Part shown: in pieces, positions 1-13,000 of the stretch
Layout: each line of letters begins with the position of its first letter
Position numbering within the stretch: the first letter of the stretch is position 1
From: Amblyomma americanum
Lineage: Eukaryota; Arthropoda; Arachnida; Ixodida; Ixodidae
DNA length: 64,000 nucleotides
Reading direction: 5' to 3'
NCBI RefSeq assembly: GCF_052857255.1
Contig: NW_027526501.1
Location: 963,725-1,027,724 of the forward strand
Position numbers and translations under genes: made by a program
The notes under the pieces: model-generated
What the model saw: only the letters and a program-made list of their open reading frames with translations
The model's database searches: none
Told to the model about the DNA's origin: nothing

Positions 1-105
1 ATAACAGCGCGAAAAAAATGTATTCGTGCTTAATACAACGAAACAAGCTGTTTTAGACGAAAACGAGCTAGATCTGAACACATCGGTTTTAAGTGTTCGT
101 GTGAT

Positions 106-111
106 ACGCGT
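106..111. other. Conserved ACGCGT (MluI) motif of the satellite, example copy
   Basis: This hexamer recurs once in most monomers, as GATACGCGTC, and is the most convenient phase marker for the array. Variant classes replace it in a class-specific way, for example GATACTCGTC after the AAGTGACCGTG segment, GATACACGTC after TCCAGT, and GATACCCGTC elsewhere. MluI digestion would therefore be expected to give a ~127-bp ladder, with multimers where a variant class lacks the site. Confidence 0.9.
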
Positions 112-133
112 CAAGCCTTTTCCTCTCATAACT

Positions 134-141
134 GCGCGAAA
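134..141 (-). other. GCGCGAAA box (E2F-consensus match), example copy
   Basis: Most monomers contain GCGCGAAAAG about 28 nt after the ACGCGT motif. Its reverse complement, TTTCGCGC, fits the E2F/DP consensus TTTSSCGC exactly. Other classes carry GCACGAAA (for example near 512) or GCGCGGAA (for example near 273), which do not fit. Presence or absence of the box follows monomer class. Whether any protein binds it here is unknown. Confidence 0.6.
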
Positions 142-2039
142 AGCATGTATTCGTGCTTAATACAACGAAACAAGCTGTTTTAGACCGAAACGAGCTAAAT
201 CTGAACAATCGGTTTTACAAGTGTTCCTGTGATACGCGTCAAAACTTTTTCTCTCATAACTGCGCGGAAAGGACGTATTCGTGATTAAAACAAATAATCA
301 AGCTAGTTTAGACCGAAACGAGCTAAATCTGAACATCGGTTTACAAGTGTCAGTGTGATACGCGTCAAAACGTTTTCTCATAACTGCGCGAAAAGCATTT
401 TTTTGTGCTTAATACAACGAAACAAGCTGTTTTAGACCGAAACGAGCTAAATGTGAACACATCGGTTTTACAAGCTTCCGTGTGATACGCGTCAATGTTT
501 TTTCTCTCATAACTGCACGAAAAGTATGTATTCGTGCTTAATACAACGAAACAAGCTGTTTTACACCAAAACGAGCTAGATATGAACACATCGGTTTTAC
601 AAGTGACCGTGTGATACTCGTCAAAACTTTTCCTCTCATAACTGCGCGAAAAGCATGTATTCGTGCTTAATACAACGAGACAAGCTGTTTTAGATCGAAA
701 CGAGCTTGATCTAACAGATCGGTTTTGCAAGTGTTCATGTGATACGCGTCAAAACTTTTTTTCATAACTGCGCGAAAAGCATGTATTTGTGCTTAATACA
801 ACGAAACAAGCTGTTTTAGACCAAAACGAGCTAGATCTGCACACATCGGTTTTACAAGTGTCCGTGTGATACGCGTCAAAACTTTTTTTCATAACTGCGC
901 GGAAACCATGTATTCGTGCTTAATACAACGAAACAAGCTGTTTTAAACCAAAACGAGCTAGATCTGAACACATCGGTTTTACAAGTGTCCCTGTGATACG
1001 CGTCAAAACTTTTTCTCTCATAACTGCGCGGAAAGGATGTATTCGTGATTTAAACAAAGAAAAAAGCTGTTTTAGACCAAAACGAGCTAAATCTGAACAT
1101 CGGTTTACAAGTGTCAGTGTGATACGCGTCAAAACGTTTTCTCATAACTGCGCGAAAAGCATGTATTTGTGCTTAATACAACGAAACAAGCTGTTGTATA
1201 CCGAAACGAGCTAAATATAAACACATCGATTTTACAAGCGTCCGTGTGATACGCGTCAATATTTTTTCTCTCATAACTGCACGAAAAGCATGTATTCGTG
1301 CTTAATACATCGAAACAAGCTGTTTTAGACCGAAACCAGCTAAATCTGAACACATCGGTTTTACAAGTGTCCAGTGATACGCGTCAAAACTTTTTCTCAT
1401 AACTGCGCGAAAAGCATGTATTCGTGCCTAATACAACGAAACAAGCTGTTTTAGACCGAAAAGAGCTAAATCTGAAAACATCGGTTTTACAAGTGTCCAT
1501 ATGATACGCGTCAAAACTTTTTCTCATAACTGCGCGAAAAGCATTTATTCGTGCTTAATACAACGAAACAAGCTGTTTTACACCAAAACGAGCTCGATAT
1601 GAACACATCGGTTTTACAAGTGACCGTGTGATACGCGTCAAAACTTTTTCTCTCATAACTGCGCGAAAAGCATGTATTCGTGCTTAATACAACGAAACAA
1701 GCTGTTTTAGACCAAACGGATCTAGATATGAAGACATCGGTTTTACAAGTGTCCCTGTGATACGCGTCAAAACTTTTTCTCTTATAACTGCGCGAAAAGC
1801 ATGTATTCGTGCTTAAAACAACGACACAAGCTGTTCCAGACCGAAACAAGCTAAATCTGAACATCGGTTTACAAGTGTCAGTGTGATACGCGTCAAAACG
1901 TTTTCTCATAACTGTGCGGAAAGCATGTATTCGTGCTTAATAGAACGAAACAAGCTGTTTTAGACGGAAACGAGCGAAATCTGAACACATCGGTTTTACA
2001 AGTGTCCGTGTGATACGCGTCAATCTTTTTTCTCTCATA

Positions 2040-5000
2040 ACTGCACGAAAAGCATGTATTCGTGCTTAATACATCGAAACAAGCTGTTTTAGACCGAAAC
2101 CAGCTAAATCTGAACACATCGGTTTTACAAGTGTCCAGTGATACGCGTCAAAACTTTTTTCTCATAACTGCGCGAAAAGCATGTATTCGTGCTTAATACA
2201 ACGAAACAAGCTGTTTTAGACCAAACGGATCTAGATATGAAGACATCGGTTTTACAAGTGTCCCTGTGATACGCGTCAAAACTTTTTCTCTTATAACTGC
2301 GCGAAAAGCATGTATTCGTGCTTAAAACAACGACACAAGCTGTTCCAGACCGAAACAAGCTAAATCTGAACATCGTTTACAAGTGTCAGTGTGATACGCG
2401 TCAAAACGTTTTCTCATAACTGTGCGGAAAGCATGTATTCGTGCTAATAGAACGAAACAAGCTGTTTTAGACCGAAACGAGCTAATCTGAACACATCGGT
2501 TTTACAAGTGTCCGTGTGATACCCGTCATATTTTTTTCTCTCATAACTGCGCGAAAAGCATGTATTCGTGCCAAAAACGACGAAACAAGTTGTTTTAGAC
2601 CGAAACGAGTTAAATCTGAACACATCGGTTTTACAAGTGTCCATGTGATACGCGTCAAAACTTTTTGTCCTATAACAGCGCGAAAAGAATTATTCGTGCT
2701 TAATACAACGAAACAAGCTGTTTTAGACCAAAACGAGCTAGATCTGAACACATCGGTTTTAAGTGTTCGTGTGATACGCGTCAAACCTTTTCCTCTCATA
2801 ACTGCGCGAAAAGCATGTATTCGTGCTTAATACAACGAAACAAGCTGTTTTAGACCGAAACGAGCTAAATCTGAACAATCGGTTTTACAAGTGTTCCTGT
2901 GATACGCGTCAAAACTTTTTTCTCTTATAACTGCGCGGAAAGGACGTATTCGTGAATAAAACAAAGAATCAAGCTGGTTTAGACCGAAACGAGCTAAATC
3001 TGAACATCTGTTTAAAAGTGTCAGTGTGATACGCGTCAAAACGTTTTCACATAACTGCGCGAAAAGCATGTATTTGTGCTTAATACAACGAAACAAGCTG
3101 TTTTAGACCGAAACGAGCTAAATGTGAACACATCGGTTTTACAAGCGTCCGTGTGATACGCGTCAATGTTTTTTCTCTCATAACTGCACGAAAAGTATGT
3201 ATTCGTGCTTAATACAACGAAACAAGCTGTTTTACACGAAAACGAGCTAGATATGAACACATCGGTTTTACAAGTGACCGTGTGATACTCGTCAAAACTT
3301 TTCCTCTCATAACTGCGCGAAAAGCATGTATTCGTGCTTAATACAACGAGACAAGCTGTTTTTAGATCGAAACGAGCTTGATCTAACAGATCGGTTTTGC
3401 AAGTGTTCATGTGATACGCGTCAAAACTTTTTTTCATAACTGCGCGAAAAGCATGTATTTGTGCTTAATACAACGAAACAAGCTGTTTTAGACCAAAACG
3501 AGCTAGATCTGAACACATCGGTTTTACAAGTGTCCGTGTGATACGCGTCAAAACTTTTTTTCATAACTGCGCGGAAACCATGTATTCGTGCCTAATACAA
3601 CGAAACAAGCTGTTTTACACCGAAAAGAGCTAAATCTGAACACATCGGTTATACGTGTCCCTGTGATACGCGTCAAAACTTTTTCTCTTAAAACTGCGCA
3701 CAAAGCATGTATCGTGCCTAATACAACGAAACAAGCTGTTTTAGACCGAAACGAGCTAAATGTGAACACATCGGTTTTACAAGCGTCCGTGTGATACGCG
3801 TCAATGTTTTTTCTCTCATAACTGCACGAAAAGTATGTATTCGTGCTTAATACAACGAAACAAGCTGTTTTACCCCAAAACGAGCTAGATATGAACACAT
3901 CGGTTTTACAAGTGACCGTGTGATACTCGTCAAAACTTTTCCTCTCATAACTGCGCGAAAAGCATGTATTCGTGCTTAATACAACGAGACAAGCTGTTTT
4001 AGATCGAAACGAGCTTGATCTAACAGATCGGTTTTGCAAGTGTTCATGTGATACGCGTCAAAACTTTTTTCATAACTGCGCGAAAAGCATGTATTTGTGC
4101 TTAATACAACGAAACAAGCTGTTTTAGACCAAAACGAGCTAGATCTGAACACATCGGTTTTACAAGTGTCCGTGTGATACGCGTCAAAACTTTTTTTCAT
4201 AACTGCGCGGAAACCATTTATTCGTGCTTAATACAACGAAACAAGCTGTTTTAAACCAAAACGAGCTAGATCTGAACACATCGGTTTTACAAGTGTCCCT
4301 GTGATACGCGTCAAAACTTTTTCTCTCATAACTGCGCGGAAAGGACGTATTCGTGATTAAAACAAAGAAAAAAGCTGTTTAAGACCAAAACGAGCTAAAT
4401 CTGAACATCGGTTAACAAGTGTCAGTGTGATACGCGTCAAAACGTTTTCTCATAACTGCGCGAAAAGCATGTATTTGTGCTTAATACAACGAAACAAGCT
4501 GTTGTATACCGAAACCAGCTAAATATGAACACATCGGTTTTACAAGCGTCCGTGTGATACGCGTCATTATTTTTTCTCTCATAACTGCACGAAAAGCATG
4601 TATTCGTGCTTAATAGAACGAAACAAGCTGTTTTAGACCGAAACGAGCTAAATCTGAACACATCGGTTTTACAAGTGTCCGTGTGATACGCGTCAATATT
4701 TTTTCTCTCATAACTGCGCGAAAAGCATGTATTCGTGTTAAAAACGACGAAACAAGTTGTTTTAGACCGAAACGAGTTAAATGTGAACACATCGGTTTTA
4801 CAAGTGTCCATGTGATACGCGTCAAAACTTTTTGTCTTATAACAGCGCGAAAAGAATGTATTCGTGCCTAATACAACGAAACAAGCTGTTTTAGACCAAA
4901 ACGAGCTAGATCTGAACACATCGGTTTTAAGTGTTCGTGTGATACGCGTCAAACCTTTTCCTCTCATAACTGCGCGAAAAGCATGTATTCGTGCTTAATA

Positions 5001-7805
5001 CAACGAAACAAGCTGTTTTAGACCGAAACGAGCTAAATCTGAACAATCGGTTTTACAAGTGTTCCTGTGATACGCGTCAAAACTTTTTCTCTCATAACTG
5101 CGCGGAAAGGACGTATTCGTGATTAAAACAAAGAATCAAGCTGGTTTAGACCGAAACGAGCTAAATCTGAACATCGGTTTACAAGTGTCAGTGTGATACG
5201 CGTCAAAACGTTTTCTCATAACTGCGCGAAAAGCATTTATTTGTGCTTAATACAACGAAACAAGCTGTTTTAGACCGAAACGAGCTAAATGTGAACACAT
5301 CGGTTTTACAAGCGTCCGTGTGATACGCGTCAATGTTTTTTCTCTCATAACAGCGCGAAAAGAATGTATTCGTGCTTAATACAACGAAACAAGCTGTTTT
5401 AGACCAAAACGAGCTAGATCTGAACACATCGGTTTTAAGTGTTCGTGTGATACGCGTCAAACCTTTTCCTCTCCTAACTGCGCGAAAAGCATGTATTCGT
5501 GCTTAATACAACGAAACAAGCTGTTTTAGACCGAAACGAGCTAAATCTGAACAATCGGTTTTACAAGTGTTCCTGTGATACGCGTCAAAACTTTTTCTCT
5601 CATAACTGCGCGGAAAGGACGTATTCGTGATTAAAACAAAGAATCAAGCTGGTTTAGACCGAAACGAGCTAAATCTGAACATCGGTTTACAAGTGTCAGT
5701 GTGATACGCGTCAAAACGTTTTCTCATAACTGCGCGAAAAGCATTTATTTGTGCTTAATACAACGAAACAAGCTGTTTTAGACCGAAACGAGCTAAATGT
5801 GAACACATCGGTTTTACAAGCGTCCGTGTGATACGCGTCAATGTTTTTTCTCTCATAACTGCACGAAAAGTATGTATTCGTGCTTAATACAACGAAACAA
5901 ACTGTTTTACACCAAAACGAGCTAGATATGAACACATCGGTTTTACAAGTGACCGTGTGATACTCGTCAAAACTTTTCCTCTCATAACTGCGCGAAAAGC
6001 ATGTATTCGTGCTTAATACAACGAGACAAGCTGTTTTAGATCGAAACGAGCTTGATCTAACAGATCGGTTTTGCAAGTGTTCATGTGATACGCGTCAAAA
6101 CTTTTTTTCATAACTGCGCGAAAAGCATGTATTTGTGCTTAATACAACGAAACAAGCTGTTTTAGACCAAAACGAGCTAGATCTGAACACATCGGTTTTA
6201 CAAGTGTCCGTGTGATACGCGTCAAAACTTTTTTTCATAACTGCGCGGAAACCATGTATTCGTGCTTAATACAACGAAACAAGCTGTTTTAAACCAAAAC
6301 GAGCTAGATCTGAACACATCGGTTTTACAAGTGTCCCTGTGATACGCGTCAAAACTTTTTCTCTCATAACTGCGCGGAACGGATGTATTCGTGATTAAAA
6401 CATCGAAACAAGCTCTTTTAGACCGAAACCAGCTAAATCTGAACACATCGGTTTTACAAGTGTCCAGTGATACACGTCAAAACTTTTTCTCATAACTGCG
6501 CGAAAAGCATGTATTCGTGCTTAATACAACGAAACAAGCTGTTTTAGACCGAAAAGAGCTAAATCTGAAAACATCGGTTTTACAAGTGTCCATGTGATAC
6601 GCGTCAAAACTTTTTTTCATAACTGCGCGGAAACCATGTATTCGTGCTTAATACAACGAAACAAGCTGTTTTAAACCAAAACGAGCTAGATCTGAACACA
6701 TCGGTTTACAAGTGTCAGTGTGATACGCGTCAAAACGTTTTCTCATAACTGCGCGAAAAGCATGTATTTGTGCTTAATACAACGAAACAAGCTGTTGTAT
6801 ACCGAAACGAGCTAAATATGAACACATCGGTTTTACAAGCGTCCGTGTGATACGCGTCAATATTTTTTCTCTCATAACTGCACGAAAAGCATGTATTCGT
6901 GCTTAATACATCGAAACAAGCTGTTTTAAACCGAAACCAGCTAAATCTGAACACATCGGTTTTACAAGTGTCCAGTGATACACGTCAAAACTTTTTCTCA
7001 TAACTGCGCGAAAAGCATGTATTCGTGCTTAATACAACGAAACAAGCTGTTTTAGACCGAAAAGAGCTAAATCTGAAAACATCGGTTTTACAAGTGTCCA
7101 TGTGATACGCGTCAAAACGTTTTCTCATAACTGCGCGAAAAGCATTTATTCGTGCCTAATACAACGAAACAAGCTGTTTTACACCAAAACGAGCTCGATA
7201 TGAACACATCGGTTTTACAAGTGACCGTTTGATACTCGTCAAAACTTTTTCTCTCATAACTGCGCGAAAAGCATGTATTCGTGCTTAATACAACGAAACA
7301 AGCTGTTTTAGACCAAACGGATCTAGATATGAACACATCGGTTTTACAAGTGTCCCTGTGATACGCGTCAAAACTTTTTCTCTTGTAACTGCGCGAAAAG
7401 CATGTATTCGTGCTTAAAACAACGACACAAGCTGTTTCAGACCGAAACAATCTAAATCTGAACATCGGTTTACAAGTGTCAGTGTGATACGTGTCAAAAC
7501 GTTTTCTCATAACTGCGCGAAAAGCATGTATTTGTGCTTATTACAACGAAACAAGCTGTTGTATACCGAAACGAGCTAAATATGAACACATCGGTTTTAC
7601 AAGCGCCGTGTGATACGCGTCAATATTTTTTCTCTCATAACTGCACGAAAAGCATGTATTCGTGCTTAATACATCGAAACAAGCTGTTTTAGACCGAAAC
7701 CAGCTAAATCTGAACACATCGGTTTTACAAGTGTCCAGTGATACGCGTCAAAACTTTTTCTCATAACTGCGCGAAAAGCATGTATTCGTGCTTAATACAA
7801 CGAAA
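2040..7805. repeat. Large duplicated satellite block, copy 1
   Basis: The order of monomer variants here is repeated at an offset of 19,223-19,225 bp. Matching landmarks include 3588/22811, 4437/23661, 5203/24427, 5711/24935 and 6730/25955. The offset is almost constant over more than 4 kb, so only one or two indels separate the copies. Homology fades near 7805, where the next monomer class differs between copies. Boundaries are approximate. Confidence 0.75.
5011..5034. other. Hairpin-forming dyad of the satellite monomer, example copy
   Basis: The segment reads AGCT-GTTT, a 7-nt loop, then AAAC, one unpaired G, then AGCT. The arms can pair as an 8-bp stem with a one-base bulge. An overlapping short dyad, AAACA-AGC-TGTTT, begins a few bases earlier. 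Both recur in most monomers that carry the GACCGAAACGAGC form. Other classes (GACCAAAACGAGC, GTATACCGAAACC) weaken the stem slightly. Confidence 0.55.
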
Positions 7806-10096
7806 CAAGCTGTTTTAGACCAAACGGATCTAGATATGAAGACATCGGTTTTACAAGTGTCCCTGTGATACGCGTCAAAACTTTTTCTCTTATAACTGCG
7901 CGAAAAGCATGTATTCGTGCTTAAAACAACGACACAAGCTGTTCCAGACCGAAACAAGCTAAATCTGAACATCGGTTTACAAGTGTCAGTGTGATACGCG
8001 TCAAAACGTTTTCTCATAACTGTGCGGAAAGCATGTATTCGTGCTTAATAGAACGAAACAAGCTGTTTTAGACCGAAACGAGCTAAATCTGAACACATCG
8101 GTTTTACAAGTGTCCGTGTGATACCCGTCAATATTTTTTTCTCTCATAACTGCGCGAAAAGCATGTATTCGTGCCAAAAACGACGAAACAAGTTGTTTTA
8201 GACCGAAACGAGTTAAATCTGAACACATCGGTTTTACAAGTGTCCATGTGATACGCGTCAAAACTTTTTGTCCTATAACAGCGCGAAAAGAATTAATTCG
8301 TGCTTAATACAACGAAACAAGCTGTTTTAGACCGAAAAGAGCTAAATCTGAAAACATCGGTTTTACAAGTGTCCATGTGATACGCGTCAAAACTTTTTTT
8401 CATAACTGCGCGGAAACCATGTATTCGTGCTTAATACAACGAAACAAGCTGTTTTAAACCAAAACGAGCTAGATCTGAACACATCGGTTTACAAGTGTCA
8501 GTGTGATACGCGTCAAAACGTTTTCTCATAACTGCGCGAAAAGCATGTATTTGTGCTTAATACAACGAAACAAGCTGTTGTATACCGAAACGAGCTAAAT
8601 ATGAACACATCGGTTTTACAAGCGTCCGTGTGATACGCGTCAATATTTTTTCTCTCATAACTGCACGAAAAGCATGTATTCGTGCTTAATACATCGAAAC
8701 AAGCTGTTTTAAACCGAAACCAGCTAAATCTGAACACATCGGTTTTACAAGTGTCCAGTGATACACGTCAAAACTTTTTCTCATAACTGCGCGAAAAGCA
8801 TGTATTCGTGCTTAATACAACGAAACAAGCTGTTTTAGACCGAAAAGAGCTAAATCTGAAAACATCGGTTTTACAAGTGTCCATGTGATACGCGTCAAAA
8901 CGTTTTCTCATAACTGCGCGAAAAGCATTTATTCGTGCCTAATACAACGAAACAAGCTGTTTTACACCAAAACGAGCTCGATATGAACACATCGGTTTTA
9001 CAAGTGACCGTTTGATACTCGTCAAAACTTTTTCTCTCATAACTGCGCGAAAAGCATGTATTCGTGCTTAATACAACGAAACAAGCTGTTTTAGACCAAA
9101 CGGATCTAGATATGAACACATCGGTTTTACAAGTGTCCCTGTGATACGCGTCAAAACTTTTTCTCTTGTAACTGCGCGAAAAGCATGTATTCGTGCTTAA
9201 AACAACGACACAAGCTGTTTCAGACCGAAACAATCTAAATCTGAACATCGGTTTACAAGTGTCAGTGTGATACGTGTCAAAACGTTTTCTCATAACTGCG
9301 CGAAAAGCATGTATTTGTGCTTATTACAACGAAACAAGCTGTTGTATACCGAAACGAGCTAAATATGAACACATCGGTTTTACAAGCGCCGTGTGATACG
9401 CGTCAATATTTTTTCTCTCATAACTGCACGAAAAGCATGTATTCGTGCTTAATACATCGAAACAAGCTGTTTTAGACCGAAACCAGCTAAATCTGAACAC
9501 ATCGGTTTTACAAGTGTCCAGTGATACGCGTCAAAACTTTTTCTCATAACTGCGCGAAAAGCATGTATTCGTGCTTAATACAACGAAACAAGCTGTTTTA
9601 GACCAAACGGATCTAGATATGAAGACATCGGTTTTACAAGTGTCCCTGTGATACGCGTCAAAACTTTTTCTCTTATAACTGCGCGAAAAGCATGTATTCG
9701 TGCTTAAAACAACGACACAAGCTGTTCCAGACCGAAACAAGCTAAATCTGAACATCGGTTTACAAGTGTCAGTGTGATACGCGTCAAAACGTTTTCTCAT
9801 AACTGTGCGGAAAGCATGTATTCGTGCTTAATAGAACGAAACAAGCTGTTTTAGACCGAAACGAGCTAAATCTGAACACATCGGTTTTACAAGTGTCCGT
9901 GTGATACCCGTCAATATTTTTTTCTCTCATAACTGCGCGAAAAGCATGTATTCGTGCCAAAAACGACGAAACAAGTTGTTTTAGACCGAAACGAGTTAAA
10001 TCTGAACACATCGGTTTTACAAGTGTCCATGTGATACGCGTCAAAACTTTTTGTCCTATAACAGCGCGAAAAGAATTAATTCGTGCTTAATACAAC
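6530..10096. repeat. Tandem HOR duplication, ~1783-bp unit (14 monomers), two copies
   Basis: Landmarks recur exactly 1783 bp apart: 6730/8513, 7112/8895, 7748/9531 and 8001/9784. Both copies share private variants, such as the shortened CAAGCGCCGTG segment near 7602 and 9385. The unit equals 14 monomers of 127.4 bp. The copies meet near 8300. I saw no difference between the landmark segments, so the duplication is very recent or heavily homogenised. Confidence 0.85.
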
Positions 10097-13000
10097 GAAA
10101 CAAGCTGTTTTAGACCAAAACGAGCTAGATCTGAACACATCGGTTTTAAGTGTTCGTGTGATACGCGTCAAACCTTTTCCTCTCATAACTGCGCGAAAAG
10201 CATGTATTCGTGCTTAATACAACGAAACAAGCTGTTTTAGACCGAAACGAGCTAAATCTGAACAATCGGTTTTACAAGTGTTCCTGTGATACGCGTCAAA
10301 ACTTTTTCTCTTATAACTGCGCGGAAAGGACGTATTCGTGATTAAAACAAAGAATCAAGCTGGTTTAGACCGAAACGAGCTAAATCTGAACATCTGTTTA
10401 AAAGTGTCAGTGTGATACGCGTCAAAACGTTTTCACATAACTGCGCGAAAAGCATGTATTTGTGCTTAATACAACGAAACAAGCTGTTTTAGACCGAAAC
10501 GAGCTAAATGTGAACACATCGGTTTTACAAGCGTCCGTGTGATACGCGTCAATGTTTTTTCTCTCATAACTGCACGAAAAGTATGTATTCGTGCTTAATA
10601 CAACGAAACAAGCTGTTTTACACGAAAACGAGCTAGATATGAACACATCGGTTTTACAAGTGACCGTGTGATACTCGTCAAAACTTTTCCTCTCATAACT
10701 GCGCGAAAAGCATGTATTCGTGCTTAATACAACGAGACAAGCTGTTTTAGATCGAAACGAGCTTGATCTAACAGATCGGTTTTGCAAGTGTTCATGTGAT
10801 ACGCGTCAAAACTTTTTTTCATAACTGCGCGAAAAGCATGTATTTGTGCTTAATACAACGAAACAAGCTGTTTTAGACCAAAACGAGCTAGATCTGAACA
10901 CATCGGTTTTACAAGTGTCCGTGTGATACGCGTCAAAACTTTTTTCATAACTGCGCGGAAACCATGTATTCGTGCCTAATACAACGAAACAAGCTGTTTT
11001 ACACCGAAAAGAGCTAAATCTGAACACATCGGTTATACGTGTCCCTGTGATACGCGTCAAAACTTTTTCTCTTAAAACTGCGCGCAAAGCATGTATCGTG
11101 CCTAATACAACGAAACAAGCTGTTTTAGACCGAAACGAGCTAAATGTGAACACATCGGTTTTACAAGCGTCCGTGTGATACGCGTCAATGTTTTTTCTCT
11201 CATAACTGCACGAAAAGTATGTATTCGTGCTTAATACAACGAAACAAGCTGTTTTACCCCAAAACGAGCTAGATATGAACACATCGGTTTTACAAGTGAC
11301 CGTGTGATACTCGTCAAAACTTTTCCTCTCATAACTGCGCGAAAAGCATGTATTCGTGCTTAATACAACGAGACAAGCTGTTTTAGATCGAAACGAGCTT
11401 GATCTAACAGATCGGTTTTGCAAGTGTTCATGTGATACGCGTCAAAACTTTTTTCATAACTGCGCGAAAAGCATGTATTTGTGCTTAATACAACGAAACA
11501 AGCTGTTTTAGACCAAAACGAGCTAGATCTGAACACATCGGTTTTACAAGTGTCCGTGTGATACGCGTCAAAACTTTTTTTCATAACTGCGCGGAAACCA
11601 TGTATTCGTGCTTAATACAACGAAACAAGCTGTTTTAAACCAAAACGAGCTAGATCTGAACACATCGGTTTTACAAGTGTCCCTGTGATACGCGTCAAAA
11701 CTTTTTCTCTCATAACTGCGCGGAAAGGACGTATTCGTGATTAAAACAAAGAAAAAAGCTGTTTAAGACCAAAACGAGCTAAATCTGAACATCGGTTAAC
11801 AAGTGTCAGTGTGATACGCGTCAAAACGTTTTCTCATAACTGCGCGAAAAGCATGTATTTGTGCTTAATACAACGAAACAAGCTGTTGTATACCGAAACC
11901 AGCTAAATATGAACACATCGGTTTTACAAGCGTCCGTGTGATACGCGTCATTATTTTTTCTCTCATAACTGCACGAAAAGCATGTATTCGTGCTTAATAG
12001 AACGAAACAAGCTGTTTTAGACCGAAACGAGCTAAATCTGAACACATCGGTTTTACAAGTGTCCGTGTGATACGCGTCAATATTTTTTCTCTCATAACTG
12101 CGCGAAAAGCATGTATTCGTGCCAAAAACGACGAAACAAGTTGTTTTAGACCGAAACGAGTTAAATCTGAACACATCGGTTTTACAAGTGTCCATGTGAT
12201 ACGCGTCAAAACTTTTTGTCTTATAACAGCGCGAAAAGAATGTATTCGTGCCTAATACAACGAAACAAGCTGTTTTAGACCAAAACGAGCTAGATCTGAA
12301 CACATCGGTTTTAAGTGTTCGTGTGATACGCGTCAAACCTTTTCCTCTCATAACTGCGCGAAAAGCATGTATTCGTGCTTAATACAACGAAACAAGCTGT
12401 TTTAGACCGAAACGAGCTAAATCTGAACAATCGGTTTTACAAGTGTTCCTGTGATACGCGTCAAAACTTTTTCTCTCATAACTGCGCGGAAAGGACGTAT
12501 TCGTGCTTAAAACAACGACACAAGCTGTTCCAGACCGAAACAAGCTAAATCTGAACATCGGTTTACAAGTGTCAGTGTGATACGCGTCAAAACGTTTTCT
12601 CATAACTGTGCGGAAAGCATGTATTCGTGCTTAATAGAACGAAACAAGCTGTTTTAGACCGAAACGAGCTAAATCTGAACACATCGGTTTTACAAGTGTC
12701 CGTGTGATACCCGTCAATATTTTTTTCTCTCATAACTGCGCGAAAAGCATGTATTCGTGCCAAAAACGACGAAACAAGTTGTTTTAGACCGAAACGAGTT
12801 AAATCTGAACACATCGGTTTTACAAGTGTCCATGTGATACGCGTCAAAACTTTTTGTCCTATAACAGCGCGAAAAGAATTAATTCGTGCTTAATACAACG
12901 AAACAAGCTGTTTTAGACCAAAACGAGCTAGATCTGAACACATCGGTTTTAAGTGTTCGTGTGATACGCGTCAAACCTTTTCCTCTCATAACTGCGCGAA

